NCBI RefSeq assembly: GCF_900129505.1
Contig: NZ_LT670818.1
Span: 3,286,001 to 3,350,000, forward strand
Source: Bradyrhizobium erythrophlei
GTDB lineage: Bacteria; Pseudomonadota; Alphaproteobacteria; Rhizobiales; Xanthobacteraceae
Direction: 5' to 3'
Length of the DNA stretch: 64,000 bases
Positions 47,133 through 56,695 of the stretch are shown in pieces (positions within the stretch are counted from its first letter, which is position 1; each line of letters opens with the position of its first letter). The notes beneath the pieces are model-generated. The model made no database searches. It was not told the origin of the DNA and saw nothing but the letters and a program-made list of their open reading frames with translations. The translations under genes were made by a program, and so were the position numbers.

Positions 47133-49567
47133 ATCGGCGTCCAAAATTGACCCCCTATAGGTTGGCCTGTTGCGCTGCCTGCTTTCGAACGAAGCAGGTG
47201 GTGGGGGATGCTGGTCGTGGAGACGATTGCGCGGATTCGGCGCGAGCACTTTATCAAGGGCAAGACGATCAAAGAAATCGCCCGGGACCTGAAGGTGTCG
47301 CGGAACACGGTCCGCAAGGTTCTGCGGTCAGGCGAGACATCCTTCGAGTACGATCGGGAAGTCCAGCCGCGACCAAAGCTGGGCGGGTGGACGGCAGATC
47401 TCGACGAACTGCTGGCTGGGAATGCGTCAAAGGCTGCTCGTGAGCAGCTGACGTTGATCCGCATCTTTGAAGAGTTACGCGGGCGCGGCTATGACGGTGG
47501 CTACGATGCCGTGCGTCGCTACGCCCGGCGCTGGGGCAAGGAGCGCGGACAATCAACGGCTGCGGCCTACGTCCCATTGAGCTTTGCGCCAGGTGAAGCC
47601 TACCAGTTCGACTGGAGCCACGAGGTTGTTCTGCTGAATGGCGTAACGGTGATTGTGAAGGCCGCCCATGTCCGGCTCTGTCACAGTCGCATGCTGTTCG
47701 TGCGAGCTTATCCGCGCGAGACGCAGGAGATGGTGTTCGACGCCCACGACCGGGCGTTTGCTCTGTTCAAGGGCACCTGCGGGCGCGGCATCTACGACAA
47801 CATGAAGACCGCGGTGGAGACGATCTTCGTGGGCAAGAATCGCCACTACAATCGTCGATTCCAGCAGATGTGCAGCCACTACCTCGTCGATCCCGTCGCC
47901 TGCACGCCGGCATCCGGCTGGGAGAAGGGGCAGGTCGAGAACCAGGTCGGGCTGGTCCGTGAACGCTTCTTCACGCCGCGGTTGCGGTTCAAAAACTATG
48001 ACGAGTAGAACGCATGGCTGCTGGATAAATGCATCGCCTACGCCAAGGCGCATCGCCATCCAGAACTGACCGAGCAGACAATCTGGGATGTGTTCGAGGC
48101 GGAACGGCCAAAGCTCGTTCCCTATGCCGGCCGGTTCGACGGATTCCGCGCGGTGCCGGCGTCGGTCTCAAAGACCTGCCTGGTCCGCTACGACAACAAT
48201 AAATACTCGGTGGCGGCAAGCGCGGTCGGACGGCCCGTCGAGGTTCACGCCTATGCCGATCGCATCGTGATCCGCCAGGACGGTCGGATCGTCGCTGAGC
48301 ATCCTCGCTCGTTCGGCCGTGGCGAGACGGTCTATGACCCCTGGCATTACGTACCCGTGCTGGCCCGCAAGCCCGGCGCCTTGCGTAATGGCGCGCCCTT
48401 CAAGGACTGGGTGCTGCCGGCCGCGATGGAACGTGTGCGGCGCAAGCTCGCCGGCGTCGACGACGGCAATCGACAAATGGTCGACATCCTCAACGCTGTA
48501 CTGACCGACGGCTTGCCCGCAGTCAAGGCTGCCTGCTCCGAGGCAATCGCCCACGGCGTTCATTCCGCCGACGTCGTCCTCAACATTCTGGCCCGCCAGC
48601 GTGATCCCGGCCCACCGGCCACGATCCTCACCCCAGCCGCCCTGACGCTGCGACACGCGCCGATTGCCGATTGTGCCCGTTACGACAACCTCCGGAGAAC
48701 CATCTGATGGAACGCACTCAACTCTTCGATCTCATGGGCGAGCTCAAGCTCTACGGCATGAAGGCCGCTTACGATGAGATCATGGCCACCGCCGTCAAGC
48801 GCCAGCATGAACCGCAGCGCATCGTCGGCGATCTGCTCAACGCCGAGATCAGCGAGAAACAGGCGCGCTCGATCAAATACCAGCTCACCATCGCCAAGCT
48901 GCCACTCGCCAAGGATATCGACGACTTCCGGTTCGAAGGCACGCCGATCAACCAGACGCTCGTCAACGACCTCGCCGGCGGTGGCTTCATAGCCCAGCAG
49001 CGCAATGCCGTGCTGGTCGGCGGGACCGGCACCGGTAAAACCCACCTTGCCATCGCCATTGCCCGCAGCTGCATTCGGTCAGGTGCCCGTGGTCGGTTCT
49101 ACAACGTCGTCGACCTCGTCAACCGGCTTGAGACCGAGACCCGCAACGGGCACCAAGGCGGGCTTGCCGAGCATTTGACGCGGATGGATCTCATCGTCCT
49201 CGACGAACTCGGCTATTTGCCCTTCGCCCAGGCCGGCGGACAGCTCCTGTTCCACCTCGTCAGCAAGCTGTACGAGCGCACGTCCATCATCGTCACCACG
49301 AACCTCGCCTTCGGCGAGTGGCCCAGCGTGTTCGGCGACGCCAAGATGACGACCGCGTTGCTCGACCGCCTTACACATCACTGCGACATCGTCGAAACCG
49401 GGAATGAAAGCTGGCGATTCAAAAGCCGCGACGATGAGCAAACAACCCGCGCTCGCCCCGTCTCCGCAACCCCGACCAGCTCCGACGGCGCGAGCGCTGC
49501 CGTCAAGACCCGCCGCTCAAGGGGGTCAAAATTGGACGCCGATCAGGGGTCAATTTTGGACGCCGAT
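47133..49567. mobile_element. IS21-family insertion sequence
   Basis: Bounded by a perfect 22-bp inverted repeat: ATCGGCGTCCAAAATTGACC with CC (47133-47154) and its reverse complement (49546-49567). A near-copy of the right end (49524-49544) gives tandem transposase-binding sites, typical of IS21. It carries istA (interrupted by one amber codon) and an intact istB. A target duplication is not evident, because the outer flanks differ. The right flank runs straight into a truncated SAM-domain gene, so insertion probably broke it or deleted neighbouring DNA. Confidence 0.88.
47208..48707 (+). pseudogene. istA: IS21 transposase IstA, amber-interrupted
   Basis: DDE/RNase H-fold transposase of IS21, 499 codons. 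The HTH ([20 protein letters not shown]), the catalytic core with YQFDWSHEVVLLNG, GRGIYDNMKTAV and GWEKGQVENQVG (catalytic Asp-Asp-Glu) and the C-terminal domain are all present. Codon 267 (48006-48008) is TAG in NYDE-stop-NAWLLDKC; the frame continues without other damage to 48707. One substitution would restore it, so the loss is recent or the element is rescued in trans. It overlaps istB by one base. Confidence 0.88.
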
Positions 49568-49570
49568 TGA
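48707..49570 (+). CDS. istB: IS21 helper ATPase IstB
   Basis: AAA+ ATPase of 287 residues that assists IstA in target selection. Walker A is [16 protein letters not shown], Walker B is [13 protein letters not shown], and sensor 1 is [13 protein letters not shown]. The ATG overlaps the istA stop (TGATG), with CCGGAG upstream, a typical IS21 coupling. The C-terminal end reads through the right inverted repeat ([14 protein letters not shown]), so the last codons are encoded by the IS terminus. Confidence 0.92.
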   Translation: MERTQLFDLMGELKLYGMKAAYDEIMATAVKRQHEPQRIVGDLLNAEISEKQARSIKYQLTIAKLPLAKDIDDFRFEGTPINQTLVNDLAGGGFIAQQRNAVLVGGTGTGKTHLAIAIARSCIRSGARGRFYNVVDLVNRLETETRNGHQGGLAEHLTRMDLIVLDELGYLPFAQAGGQLLFHLVSKLYERTSIIVTTNLAFGEWPSVFGDAKMTTALLDRLTHHCDIVETGNESWRFKSRDDEQTTRARPVSATPTSSDGASAAVKTRRSRGSKLDADQGSILDAD

Positions 49571-49587
49571 CAAACCGCGGCGCCGCC

Positions 49588-49701
49588 ATGGACGTCGGAG
49601 GTTGGCTGCGGAGGCTTGGCCTCGAACAATATGAGGCGGCATTCCGCGAGAATGAGATCGACGGCGCAGTCCTGCCGAGTTTGACGGCAGAGGACCTGAA
49701 G
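49588..49701 (+). pseudogene. SAM-domain fragment of adenylate/guanylate cyclase
   Basis: A short frame starting MDVGGWLRRLGLEQYEAAFR, ENEIDGAVLPSLTAEDLK matches the N-terminal sterile-alpha-motif domain found at the start of many rhizobial SAM-containing adenylate cyclases. Similarity stops after LTAEDLK, where the frame runs into unrelated sequence. No cyclase domain follows. The gene appears truncated at its 3' side, next to the IS21 right end. Confidence 0.6.
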
Positions 49702-49852
49702 GGATCTAACGGGTGTGACGTATGGGGACGCGTCCTATTCCAACGGGTCGCGCGAAATTCTCGATCAACGAGTCGCAACTCTAGAAAAGTGCAGTGATTG
49801 CAAAGATAAAGGGCTGCCAAACGGCTTGATCAAATAACCGTCAGCGTAATCT

Positions 49853-49895
49853 TGAACTGGAGTTTAATGGGGCTGGCTCGTTAGCACCTTACATC
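49853..49895 (+). promoter_or_regulatory. Recurrent activator/-10 motif, copy 11 (orphan)
   Basis: TGAA-CTGGAG-TTTAATGG (49853-49870), 19 bases, then TACATC (49890-49895). No plus-strand gene follows before the convergent outer-membrane factor gene. The following 45 bases are similar to those after copy 12 at 62712. The rest of 49702-50033 holds no supported gene. Confidence 0.5.
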
Positions 49896-50033
49896 TAAAT
49901 CCAGCCGAGCATTCGGATGGTCCCAATACGAAAGCTCGCTTCGAATCACGTCGGGTGTGCCGTTCAGAAACGACGAACTCCTGACGCGCAGGCTTCACCA
50001 GATTTAAGTTCAAAAAAGGTATCGATCAGCGCA

Positions 50034-51611
50034 TCAGGGTTGGACCCTTGATAAATCCGGATCTGTCGACATCGGACGCAGAGTGTTGGATTCCCGCGCC
50101 GCAGCGATGATCGCAGGCTCTGGGAGCCGGATGGGCGGAACTGCCTGGTAGTGCTCCCATCCGCCACCGAGCGCCTTGTAGAGCGCAACCAGCTGAACGC
50201 CTGCAATCCGCCGGGAGATCTCGTATTGGGCTTCGATTTCAAACCGCTGTCGCTCGGCATCGAGGACGTTGAGGAAGTCTGTGAGACCTCTCTCGTAGCG
50301 GTCGGTCGAAAGCCTGACTGCGTCAAGCGCGGCACTGCGGGCGCGGGAAAGGCTGTTCAAGCGACTCTGTTCGGCGTTGTAACCGGCAATCGCCTGGTCT
50401 ACCTGCTGCACGGCACCCAGCACATTCGCCTTGTATCGAAGCAGCGCTTCGCGGGCCCGATAGTCAGCCACCTCGATACGCGCATCCAGAGTCCCGAAGT
50501 CCAGCACCGGCCAGTAGAGCGCCGGACCAATCCCGCCGATGAACGTAATGGATGTTCCGGTAGCAGCAAGCGGACCGCCCTGGCCGCCTATGGCAGTTGT
50601 CACAGCCACGCGCGGAAAAAGATCGGCGATCGCAGATCCCATGCGGGCTGTCGCGGCCCCCACCTCGAATTCCGCTTGCTGGATGTCCGCACGTCGCTGC
50701 AACAGACTGACCGGCAGACCGATCGGAACCTTGGTCGGAAAACGCGGAGCGGGTCCATCCGCTCTCAGTACCAACGTCTCCGGATACTGTCCGAGCAAGG
50801 CGGCGATGACGTACCGGCTGGACTGGACCTGACCCGCGAGCGGCCCGAGGCCGGCCTCGAAGGTGGCCAGCTGGCGTTGCGCCAGCGTCACATCGAGCTC
50901 GTTGGTGAGTCCCTGGTTGAAGCGGTCCTGCACGAACTGGAGACGCCGCCGGGCGGATTCGATGTTGCTGCGCGTTACGGCGATCTGCGCCTGAAAACCT
51001 CGCAGCTCGATGTACGCGCGAGCTACGTCGGCGATGACCGACACGAGCACCGCGTCGCGGGCCTTCGCGGCAGCCAGCGCATCCAAATGGGAGGCTTCGA
51101 TCTCGCGACGCAGCTTGCCAAAGATATCAAGCTCCCACGCCGCGTCGAAACCGCCGGCTTCGTTTATGTGATTAAAGCCGGTCGTGTTGGCCGCACTATG
51201 CAGCGTGTCCGAGATGCGCGCGCGCGTATTGTCCGTACCGGTTCCAACAGCAGCGCCCGCTGACAATTCGCCGTTCGGAAGCGCCGCGCCAATCGCGACG
51301 AATTGCTGCGCGCGTGCTTGTTGCAGTCGCGCAAGCGTGATTGCGATTTCCGGATTGGCCGCGATTGACCGCTCGACAAGCGAAACAAGTTGAGGGTCCC
51401 GGAAGGAGCGCCACCATTGCGCGAGATTGACGCTTGCCACGAGCTCGGAAGCCGGGACAGTCTCGCTGGTGTTCATCCTGGCGATGTAGCTTTTCGGAAG
51501 CCCCGCTTTGGGAAGGTTGAAATCAGGGCCGACCGAGCAGGACGACAAACCTGTGGCTCCTAAGCAAGCAATCAAACTTCCAAGTACCCGCTCAGAAAGA
51601 CGTGATCCCAT
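50034..51611 (-). CDS. Outer-membrane efflux factor, NodT/OprM family lipoprotein
   Basis: A 525-residue outer-membrane channel of tripartite pumps. The lipoprotein signal is short and ends in LSSCSVGPDF, so Cys is the lipidated residue. The two OEP repeats are visible in RLQQARAQQFVAIGAALPNG and LRYKANVLGAVQQVDQAIAG. NodT-family typical segments (GPAPRFPTKVPIGLPVSLLQ, RRADIQQAEFEVGAATARMG) are intact. The ATG at 51611 has GGGGGG upstream. A truncated copy lies at 61515, behind the second RND pump, so this gene may supply the outer channel for both pumps in the window. Confidence 0.9.
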   Translation of the reverse strand: MGSRLSERVLGSLIACLGATGLSSCSVGPDFNLPKAGLPKSYIARMNTSETVPASELVASVNLAQWWRSFRDPQLVSLVERSIAANPEIAITLARLQQARAQQFVAIGAALPNGELSAGAAVGTGTDNTRARISDTLHSAANTTGFNHINEAGGFDAAWELDIFGKLRREIEASHLDALAAAKARDAVLVSVIADVARAYIELRGFQAQIAVTRSNIESARRRLQFVQDRFNQGLTNELDVTLAQRQLATFEAGLGPLAGQVQSSRYVIAALLGQYPETLVLRADGPAPRFPTKVPIGLPVSLLQRRADIQQAEFEVGAATARMGSAIADLFPRVAVTTAIGGQGGPLAATGTSITFIGGIGPALYWPVLDFGTLDARIEVADYRAREALLRYKANVLGAVQQVDQAIAGYNAEQSRLNSLSRARSAALDAVRLSTDRYERGLTDFLNVLDAERQRFEIEAQYEISRRIAGVQLVALYKALGGGWEHYQAVPPIRLPEPAIIAAARESNTLRPMSTDPDLSRVQP

Positions 51612-51687
51612 GCTGCCCCCCGCCTCTATCAGCCTTTTGACAACTTCAGCCTGATTTCCCCTCGGCGCCTTCACATCGTGGTCTTAT

Positions 51688-51870
51688 TCATGATTTTCCC
51701 GCAAGCCAAACGCCGACGTCGTGCGCATCAACGTTCCTCCCAAAGGCGATTTGGCTGTCAGGGTTCAGTTCTACGCTCACGCCTTCCTTGAGACCGGACT
51801 CGATCTGCACATCCCCATCGTCGGCGCCGATCCTGGCGTCTAGTGCACGTCGTGCAAGGCTCGAACCATA
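51688..51870 (-). pseudogene. Possible membrane-fusion-protein C-terminal remnant
   Basis: A minus-strand frame between the porin and the outer-membrane factor reads LARRALDARIGADDGDVQIE then SGLKEGVSVELNPDSQIA. The GLKEG-VV-N pattern resembles the last beta domain of RND adaptors (AcrA/MdtA). No N-terminal part is present. The identification rests on a short segment. Nothing else is supported in 51612-51948. Confidence 0.35.
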
Positions 51871-51948
51871 TGAAACTGTATGACGTGTCGAAATCCCGGG
51901 CGTGGCGGACATTGCTTTGGGACACGGACATGGTCCGCGCCTCCGTCA

Positions 51949-53466
51949 TCAAAAACGGAAGCGCACTCCAACCGTGGGATCGATGTTGCTGTGCTGGAAG
52001 AAGCCGAAGCCCAACCCGCCATGCACCTGGTTGAACATCATGCCGAAATAGAGATCCCACTTTGGTGCAAATCTCCAATCCACTGCGGCAGAAATCGCAT
52101 CATACGTCCCGGCGCATTGCGCATGCGAGCTGTCGGAGCAGAAGAGGAGCCCTCCAATCGGGGTGCCGAACCACGAATTCTGGATGTAATGGTAATAGGC
52201 GCCGATCACATCCAAGTCACCCGTGACGGCGTATTTCGCGCCGGTCCACATGATCTGTAAGACTCTGTTACCAAGGCCGTTCACGCCAAAGGCCGCATTG
52301 TTGATATTCGTGTTGTTGAACCCCGCGCAGCCCAGGCAAAGAAAGTTTCCCGCGATATCCGTGAAGGCGGTCTGCGGATCGCTGGGCGCCGTAAATCGAA
52401 AGTATTCGTAACCGGCGTACAGCTTCAGCGGCCCGGTCGTGTATTTCGCAGCGAACATCGCCGCGGTATTGTCCGAGATCGTCGCGGTGAGCGTCTGGGG
52501 CAGGAACGGAGGAATCGGCATCCCAAAGGCGTTATTGCTTCCCGGCGCAAGCGCGAGCGCCACGGAATCCGTGACATGGCTGTAGATGACGTCAACCGAG
52601 AGCATATCCTTGCCCCATGTCGGGAAATCGGCACCTACGCCGAACTGGTAGGCTCCATTGGAGGCATTGTTTTGGCCGTAGCCACCGAACTGCCACAGCG
52701 CCGCTGCCCGGAAGTGGTCGAGGAAGTTGATCCGATATTTCAGCGACGTTGTGTTTCTGCAGTTTTGGGTATTGCCGCCGCCGCAGGTGATCCCCTGAAA
52801 GCCGATCGGCGAGAAGGCGTAGGAGGCGCCGAATGGATCGTAGTCGAAGACGGCATCCAGTGTCAGCGAGTTCTGTCGGAAAACAGTCAGTGTGCCATAG
52901 GTCGGAGAACTGACGCCGACGTAACCTTGGCCGTCGTAAAACTGGCCCGCCCGGCTGGAGTCGGAGTAGGAGTCTTGCAGATTTTGGGGAACGCCGTTCA
53001 TCGCGGCAATTGATCCCGGTCCATTCGAGAGGCGCAGGGAGTAGGGGTCGAAGCCGGCATCGAGATCAAATACGACAGAAAAGTCCCCGCCGATCGGTTC
53101 GTTTCCCTTGATCCCAATGAATGAATTGCTCATCGCGTTGGCTGCACGGGTCCACATTGATCCCTGGTTCTGTTTCTGGATCAGGTATGAGGAGGTGACA
53201 GCGGATATTGAGTCAAAAGGCGCGCCGTGGCTTTGCCAGCCAAACCCCATGTCCACAGCGCCGAAGAGCGTGATGCCGTGCCAGGTCAGCTGGCAGTTGG
53301 TCGTGATGAAATCCGCGGGGTCGGCGCATGGTTGCGGCGCGGCTGTCGACAGCGTCGTGGCTGGCGATACCTTTGTCGGCAAGTCGTCAGCGGCCCATGC
53401 ATCCGCGGCGTATGAGGCGCCAAGAGTTGCGAGGAGGAACGCTGCGCAAATAGTAAACTTTGCCAT
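51949..53466 (-). CDS. Gram-negative outer-membrane porin
   Basis: A 505-residue porin (porin_4/OmpC-like alpha-proteobacterial type). The signal peptide starts MAKFTICAAFLLATLGASYA. The mature protein has alternating beta strands, with the typical entry strand GITLFGAVDMGFGWQS and long loops with Asn/Gly. It ends in VGVRFRF, the expected C-terminal aromatic residue for BAM recognition. Cys pairs in FLCLGCAG and GLLFCSDSSHAQC suggest loop disulfides. The ATG at 53466 is chosen for the signal peptide and the GGGAG upstream. Substrate specificity is not predictable. Confidence 0.88.
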   Translation of the reverse strand: MAKFTICAAFLLATLGASYAADAWAADDLPTKVSPATTLSTAAPQPCADPADFITTNCQLTWHGITLFGAVDMGFGWQSHGAPFDSISAVTSSYLIQKQNQGSMWTRAANAMSNSFIGIKGNEPIGGDFSVVFDLDAGFDPYSLRLSNGPGSIAAMNGVPQNLQDSYSDSSRAGQFYDGQGYVGVSSPTYGTLTVFRQNSLTLDAVFDYDPFGASYAFSPIGFQGITCGGGNTQNCRNTTSLKYRINFLDHFRAAALWQFGGYGQNNASNGAYQFGVGADFPTWGKDMLSVDVIYSHVTDSVALALAPGSNNAFGMPIPPFLPQTLTATISDNTAAMFAAKYTTGPLKLYAGYEYFRFTAPSDPQTAFTDIAGNFLCLGCAGFNNTNINNAAFGVNGLGNRVLQIMWTGAKYAVTGDLDVIGAYYHYIQNSWFGTPIGGLLFCSDSSHAQCAGTYDAISAAVDWRFAPKWDLYFGMMFNQVHGGLGFGFFQHSNIDPTVGVRFRF

Positions 53467-53939
53467 GAGGAAGCTCCCGACGATCAGGACTACGCTCATG
53501 CGCCAAGCTTGCTCTTTGGCTGCGTGCGCCGCAACAGCTTGCCTCACTCTTAGGCGCGGCTTGTGCAAAAAAATCTTTGCCTGTGGCTCTATCGCCACAC
53601 GCCGTAGGGCGGTCCCATGCTTCAGCGACTCCTAGTCAAGGCCGAAGCGATGCGACCGAGACGAGATGTGTTGGCGGCGTCGGCCATGGGCGCGCCGCCA
53701 TGACGTGTCGGCAGCGAAGGCTGGTTCCCTTGGCAATCCGGACCAGCCCGCCGAAGGAGCGAGCGGCACATCGCGCCTGCGTAAACGAAAACGCGCCCGG
53801 TGCGGGGGTCGAAGCTCCGCGCGCGCAGCAGTTGGGATTAAACGACAATTTAATGGCGGCGCTCCCAGGAGCTACTTACATGTCAGCCATGCAAGCGATG
53901 CACAAGCCAATCTCAATCACACTCATGGAGTGACGAACG
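53467..53939. other. Divergent intergenic region with motif copy 9
   Basis: Carries the porin promoter (minus strand) and the motif for the catalase-like gene. A 17-codon frame at 53880-53933 looks like a leader peptide, but its ATG overlaps the predicted -10 hexamer, so it is not called. Confidence 0.4.
53839..53881 (+). promoter_or_regulatory. Recurrent activator/-10 motif, copy 9 (catalase-like gene)
   Basis: TAAA-CGACAA-TTTAATGG (53839-53856), 19 bases, then TTACAT (53876-53881), ending 58 bases before the start at 53940. Confidence 0.6.
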
Positions 53940-55013
53940 ATGTTCACCTCACGTAGAAGCTTACTCGCCGGCGTTGGCGGCGTTTCTCTTGGAGCCGCCG
54001 TAAATGCTCTCCAACCGCGTCAGGCAAGTGCCGGCGAGGCCGCCTTGCCGGTCGCGGCTGAGGGGGGAGAGGAGCTTACTGCTGTGGCCGTGAACGACGC
54101 GCTGGAGGGAGCCTATGGTCGGCACGAAGGCAAAAGACGAAATCACACGAAGGGATTAGGTGCCGTCGGCTACTTCGTCGGGACCAAGGAGGCTGCAGAG
54201 CTCTCGCGGTCGGGGCTGTTTGCAGGGGACAGGATCGAGGTGATCGCCAGGTTCTCGACCGCCGGTGGCGATCCGAAAGCATCCGATTCCGAGCGCAGCC
54301 CGCGTGGGATGGGGCTGGAATTTCGGCTCAAGGGCGGAGCCTTGCATCATATGACGATGATTCACACCCCGATGTTCTTCGCAAGGACGCCGTCCACCTT
54401 TCTCGACAAGTTCCTGGCGCTCGCCAAGGACGTGCACACAGGCAAAGCCGATCCCGGCAAGTTGGCTGCCTTCATGAAACAGCATCCCGACCAGGCCGCG
54501 CAGTTTCATTTCCTGGAGACCAACAATCCTCCTGCGAGCTACGCCAATTCTGCTTTCTACGGGATACATACCTTCCGCTTCATCGACCACAATGCACGGC
54601 CAACGAACGTGCGCTGGCGCTTCATGCCGGAAGACGGCGAGAAGACGCTGACGGACGCACAATTGGCGCAGAAGCCGCATGATTTTCTCGATGATGCCTT
54701 TCGAGAGCGCTTGAAGGAAGGCCCCATTCATTGGCACATGATTGTGACGATCGGCGAACCCGGCGATCCGGAAGACGATCCGACAATTCTCTGGCCTTCA
54801 GGGAGGCGTGAAATCAGGGCAGGCACGTTGACGCTGATCTCCTCGTCGCCGGATCAGGAATCGGGAGCCTACACCATCAATTTCGATCCCATGCTGATGG
54901 CCGATGGTGTCGAGCCAACCAATGATCCGATCCTGAGCTTCCGCTCCTCCTCCTATGCGATCTCGCATTCAAGAAGGCTCACCGAGGTATCCAGCAAAAG
55001 CGCAACAGATTGA
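53940..55013 (+). CDS. Catalase-like heme peroxidase, Tat-exported (SrpA type)
   Basis: A 357-residue catalase-related peroxidase, shorter than true catalases. The twin-arginine signal is TSRRSLLAGVGGVSLG, so it is periplasmic. The distal His lies in RRNHTKGLGAVGYF, the heme-binding strand in VIARFSTAGGDPKASDSERS, and the proximal Tyr in the C-terminal RSSSYAISHSRR. The catalase core lacks the C-terminal flavodoxin-like domain. Small catalase-like proteins of this type generally have peroxidase rather than high catalase activity. Its promoter motif is shared with oxdC and cydAB, fitting an oxidative or envelope stress role. It is divergent from the porin gene. Confidence 0.88.
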   Translation: MFTSRRSLLAGVGGVSLGAAVNALQPRQASAGEAALPVAAEGGEELTAVAVNDALEGAYGRHEGKRRNHTKGLGAVGYFVGTKEAAELSRSGLFAGDRIEVIARFSTAGGDPKASDSERSPRGMGLEFRLKGGALHHMTMIHTPMFFARTPSTFLDKFLALAKDVHTGKADPGKLAAFMKQHPDQAAQFHFLETNNPPASYANSAFYGIHTFRFIDHNARPTNVRWRFMPEDGEKTLTDAQLAQKPHDFLDDAFRERLKEGPIHWHMIVTIGEPGDPEDDPTILWPSGRREIRAGTLTLISSSPDQESGAYTINFDPMLMADGVEPTNDPILSFRSSSYAISHSRRLTEVSSKSATD

Positions 55014-55227
55014 GCGCAAGCTCACTAGGTAGCAGAGGGTGACCGACAGCCAGCTCAGCGAGCTGTCCCTGTCGGAAACCTAATCCGCTAGCATCGCCAA
55101 CTTGTTGTGGGGAGCGCCGAGAATCCATGGAGAGCTTCTCAAGCTCGGCATCGAAATGTTTCAAGTGCATCCGCAACGATGTCCTCGATTGCGGCGTTCG
55201 CGGCTCTGGTGAATCAAGAGCTTCCTA

Positions 55228-55737
55228 ATGTCTAACAGAGCAATGAAAATCGCTGTTGCATTGTCCATAGTCTTGACCCCTCCTGCCGCCTCATTTGCGC
55301 GAGGGGGAGGAGGACACGGGGGCGGATACGGGGGATTTGCGCGCCTCGGGGGATTTGGGCGCCTCGCAGGTTCGGCGGGAACGGGAAATGTGCCGATCAG
55401 TGGTATTCCGCGCGGCCCTGCGAACGCCGGTGGATTGAATAACGCGACGGTCGATCCCAGCGGGTATGGCGACGCTTCGAGGATGGGTACTCTACCGCAG
55501 CCGAACATAGCCGCTCCGACGCAGCCGGGTGGCTCGCGAAATCCGGCCGCACCTCTGTCGATGAACTTAAACCAGCAACCGCTGCCGGAGGCACTGGGGG
55601 GAGGGGGTCGCCAGCCGCGCGCCGATCAAGTGCCTTCGGAGCAAAGCCTGATGGATCCGAACGGTCCATACAATCGGGAGCTTAGTCGGGAGAACGCGGC
55701 GGTTGACCGCATGCTCAACATTTGTCGCGGTTGCTGA
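55228..55737 (+). CDS. Small secreted Gly/Pro-rich protein
   Basis: A 169-residue exported protein. The signal peptide (MKIAVALSIVLTPPAASFA core) ends near residue 24, followed by GGGGHGGGYGGFARLGGFGR. The mature part is Pro/Asn-rich, and the C-terminus is polar with DRMLNICRGC ending in a Cys pair. The start may be the ATG at 55228 or at 55243; neither has a strong ribosome binding site. Proteins ending in RMLNICRGC are common in Bradyrhizobium and are of unknown function. Confidence 0.65.
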   Translation: MSNRAMKIAVALSIVLTPPAASFARGGGGHGGGYGGFARLGGFGRLAGSAGTGNVPISGIPRGPANAGGLNNATVDPSGYGDASRMGTLPQPNIAAPTQPGGSRNPAAPLSMNLNQQPLPEALGGGGRQPRADQVPSEQSLMDPNGPYNRELSRENAAVDRMLNICRGC

Positions 55738-55819
55738 CCTCATGACCGTTGAACTCACGTAACGCATAACGAACCTACATCGCATTCTGGACCACGTGTA
55801 CGCAGCTCAGAGAATAAAG

Positions 55820-56131
55820 ATGCTGATCCACCTGCCGATCATTATTCTGACTTCCCTGCACCCCACGCCTATCGCGGATACCGTGCCGAAATTCGAAATC
55901 GCGCGGGAGTGCCAGTTCGAAGGCGGCTTGAAGGAGGACCTGAATAGGTGCATGACCGATGAGACGCAAGCGCGCGAGCAACTTCAAACGAAATGGACAC
56001 AATATACTCCCAGCGAAAAAAAACGGTGTAACCAGGTAGCCGACACGAGCGGCATTTCGAGTTATGTCGAATTGCAGGTCTGTCTCGAAATGGAGAGAGA
56101 TGTGAAGCAGGAGGAGGTTGGGAAGATGTGA
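55820..56131 (+). CDS. Small secreted protein with conserved Cys, unknown function
   Basis: A 103-residue exported protein with a short hydrophobic start (MLIHLPIIILTSLHPTPIA). The mature part has VPKFEIARECQFEGG, LNRCMTDETQAREQLQTKWT, KKRCNQVADTSGISSYVELQ and VCLEMERDVK, with four Cys positioned as in a family of small rhizobial secreted proteins. Two disulfides are likely. No activity is known. The ATG at 55820 gives a proper signal; the longer frame begins with GTG at 55796. Confidence 0.65.
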   Translation: MLIHLPIIILTSLHPTPIADTVPKFEIARECQFEGGLKEDLNRCMTDETQAREQLQTKWTQYTPSEKKRCNQVADTSGISSYVELQVCLEMERDVKQEEVGKM

Positions 56132-56695
56132 AGGTCGCGTTGCCAGGTAGTGCGTGGCCTGCACGGTTCACGGACCGAAGGCGCTACTCGCAGATCCAAC
56201 TAGGCGACTTTAGAACAGAATTGTCTCGGCGTGTTACGTACCGACATCAGAACCGTGCCGGGTCGCCGACGTGGTGATCGAATAAGCGAGCGGATATTCG
56301 CTTCTGTGCACCGACGAACACTGAAATGTCTGCTTATCGGGCGAGACCGGAAGTGATCGACGGGCAGTCGGAATGACGCGAATCGTTGGTTGCAGAGGAC
56401 TGGGGCAATGTATGGCCGGTTACGGCCTTGAAAGCAGGTCGGCTTCGGGCGCGCGCGGACTTGGATGCGAGTTGGCGGCGAATGATCCTTCGCACATAAC
56501 GCAAACGACATCCGCAGCGTTTTTACTGAAGCAATGCTGACAGGCGATCATCTAACATTCCTTCTTTTGCGGTCCTTGCCGATTTCAATTCGAATTTAAT
56601 GCCTTAAAAACCAATTTAATGGTCGTGCCGCTTGGCTCAAGTAATATGTCAACGCGGAAAGAGCGATCGTCGGACGGGCCGGAAGGGCTATTCAA
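56132..56695. other. Intergenic region with motif copy 10
   Basis: A 564-base stretch with no supported gene. Its last part holds motif copy 10, preceded by a second half-similar element (CGAATTTAATGCC, 56591-56603), so the site may be double. The remainder is unremarkable. Confidence 0.4.
56605..56647 (+). promoter_or_regulatory. Recurrent activator/-10 motif, copy 10 (RND pump operon)
   Basis: TAAA-AACCAA-TTTAATGG (56605-56622), 19 bases, then TAATAT (56642-56647), ending 48 bases before the RND permease start. This hexamer is the closest to a canonical -10 among the copies. Confidence 0.65.

Noticed and set aside
53880..53933. Possible 17-residue leader peptide before the catalase-like gene
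   Set aside because: Its ATG overlaps the predicted -10 hexamer of motif copy 9, so it would not be transcribed from that promoter; no ribosome binding site.
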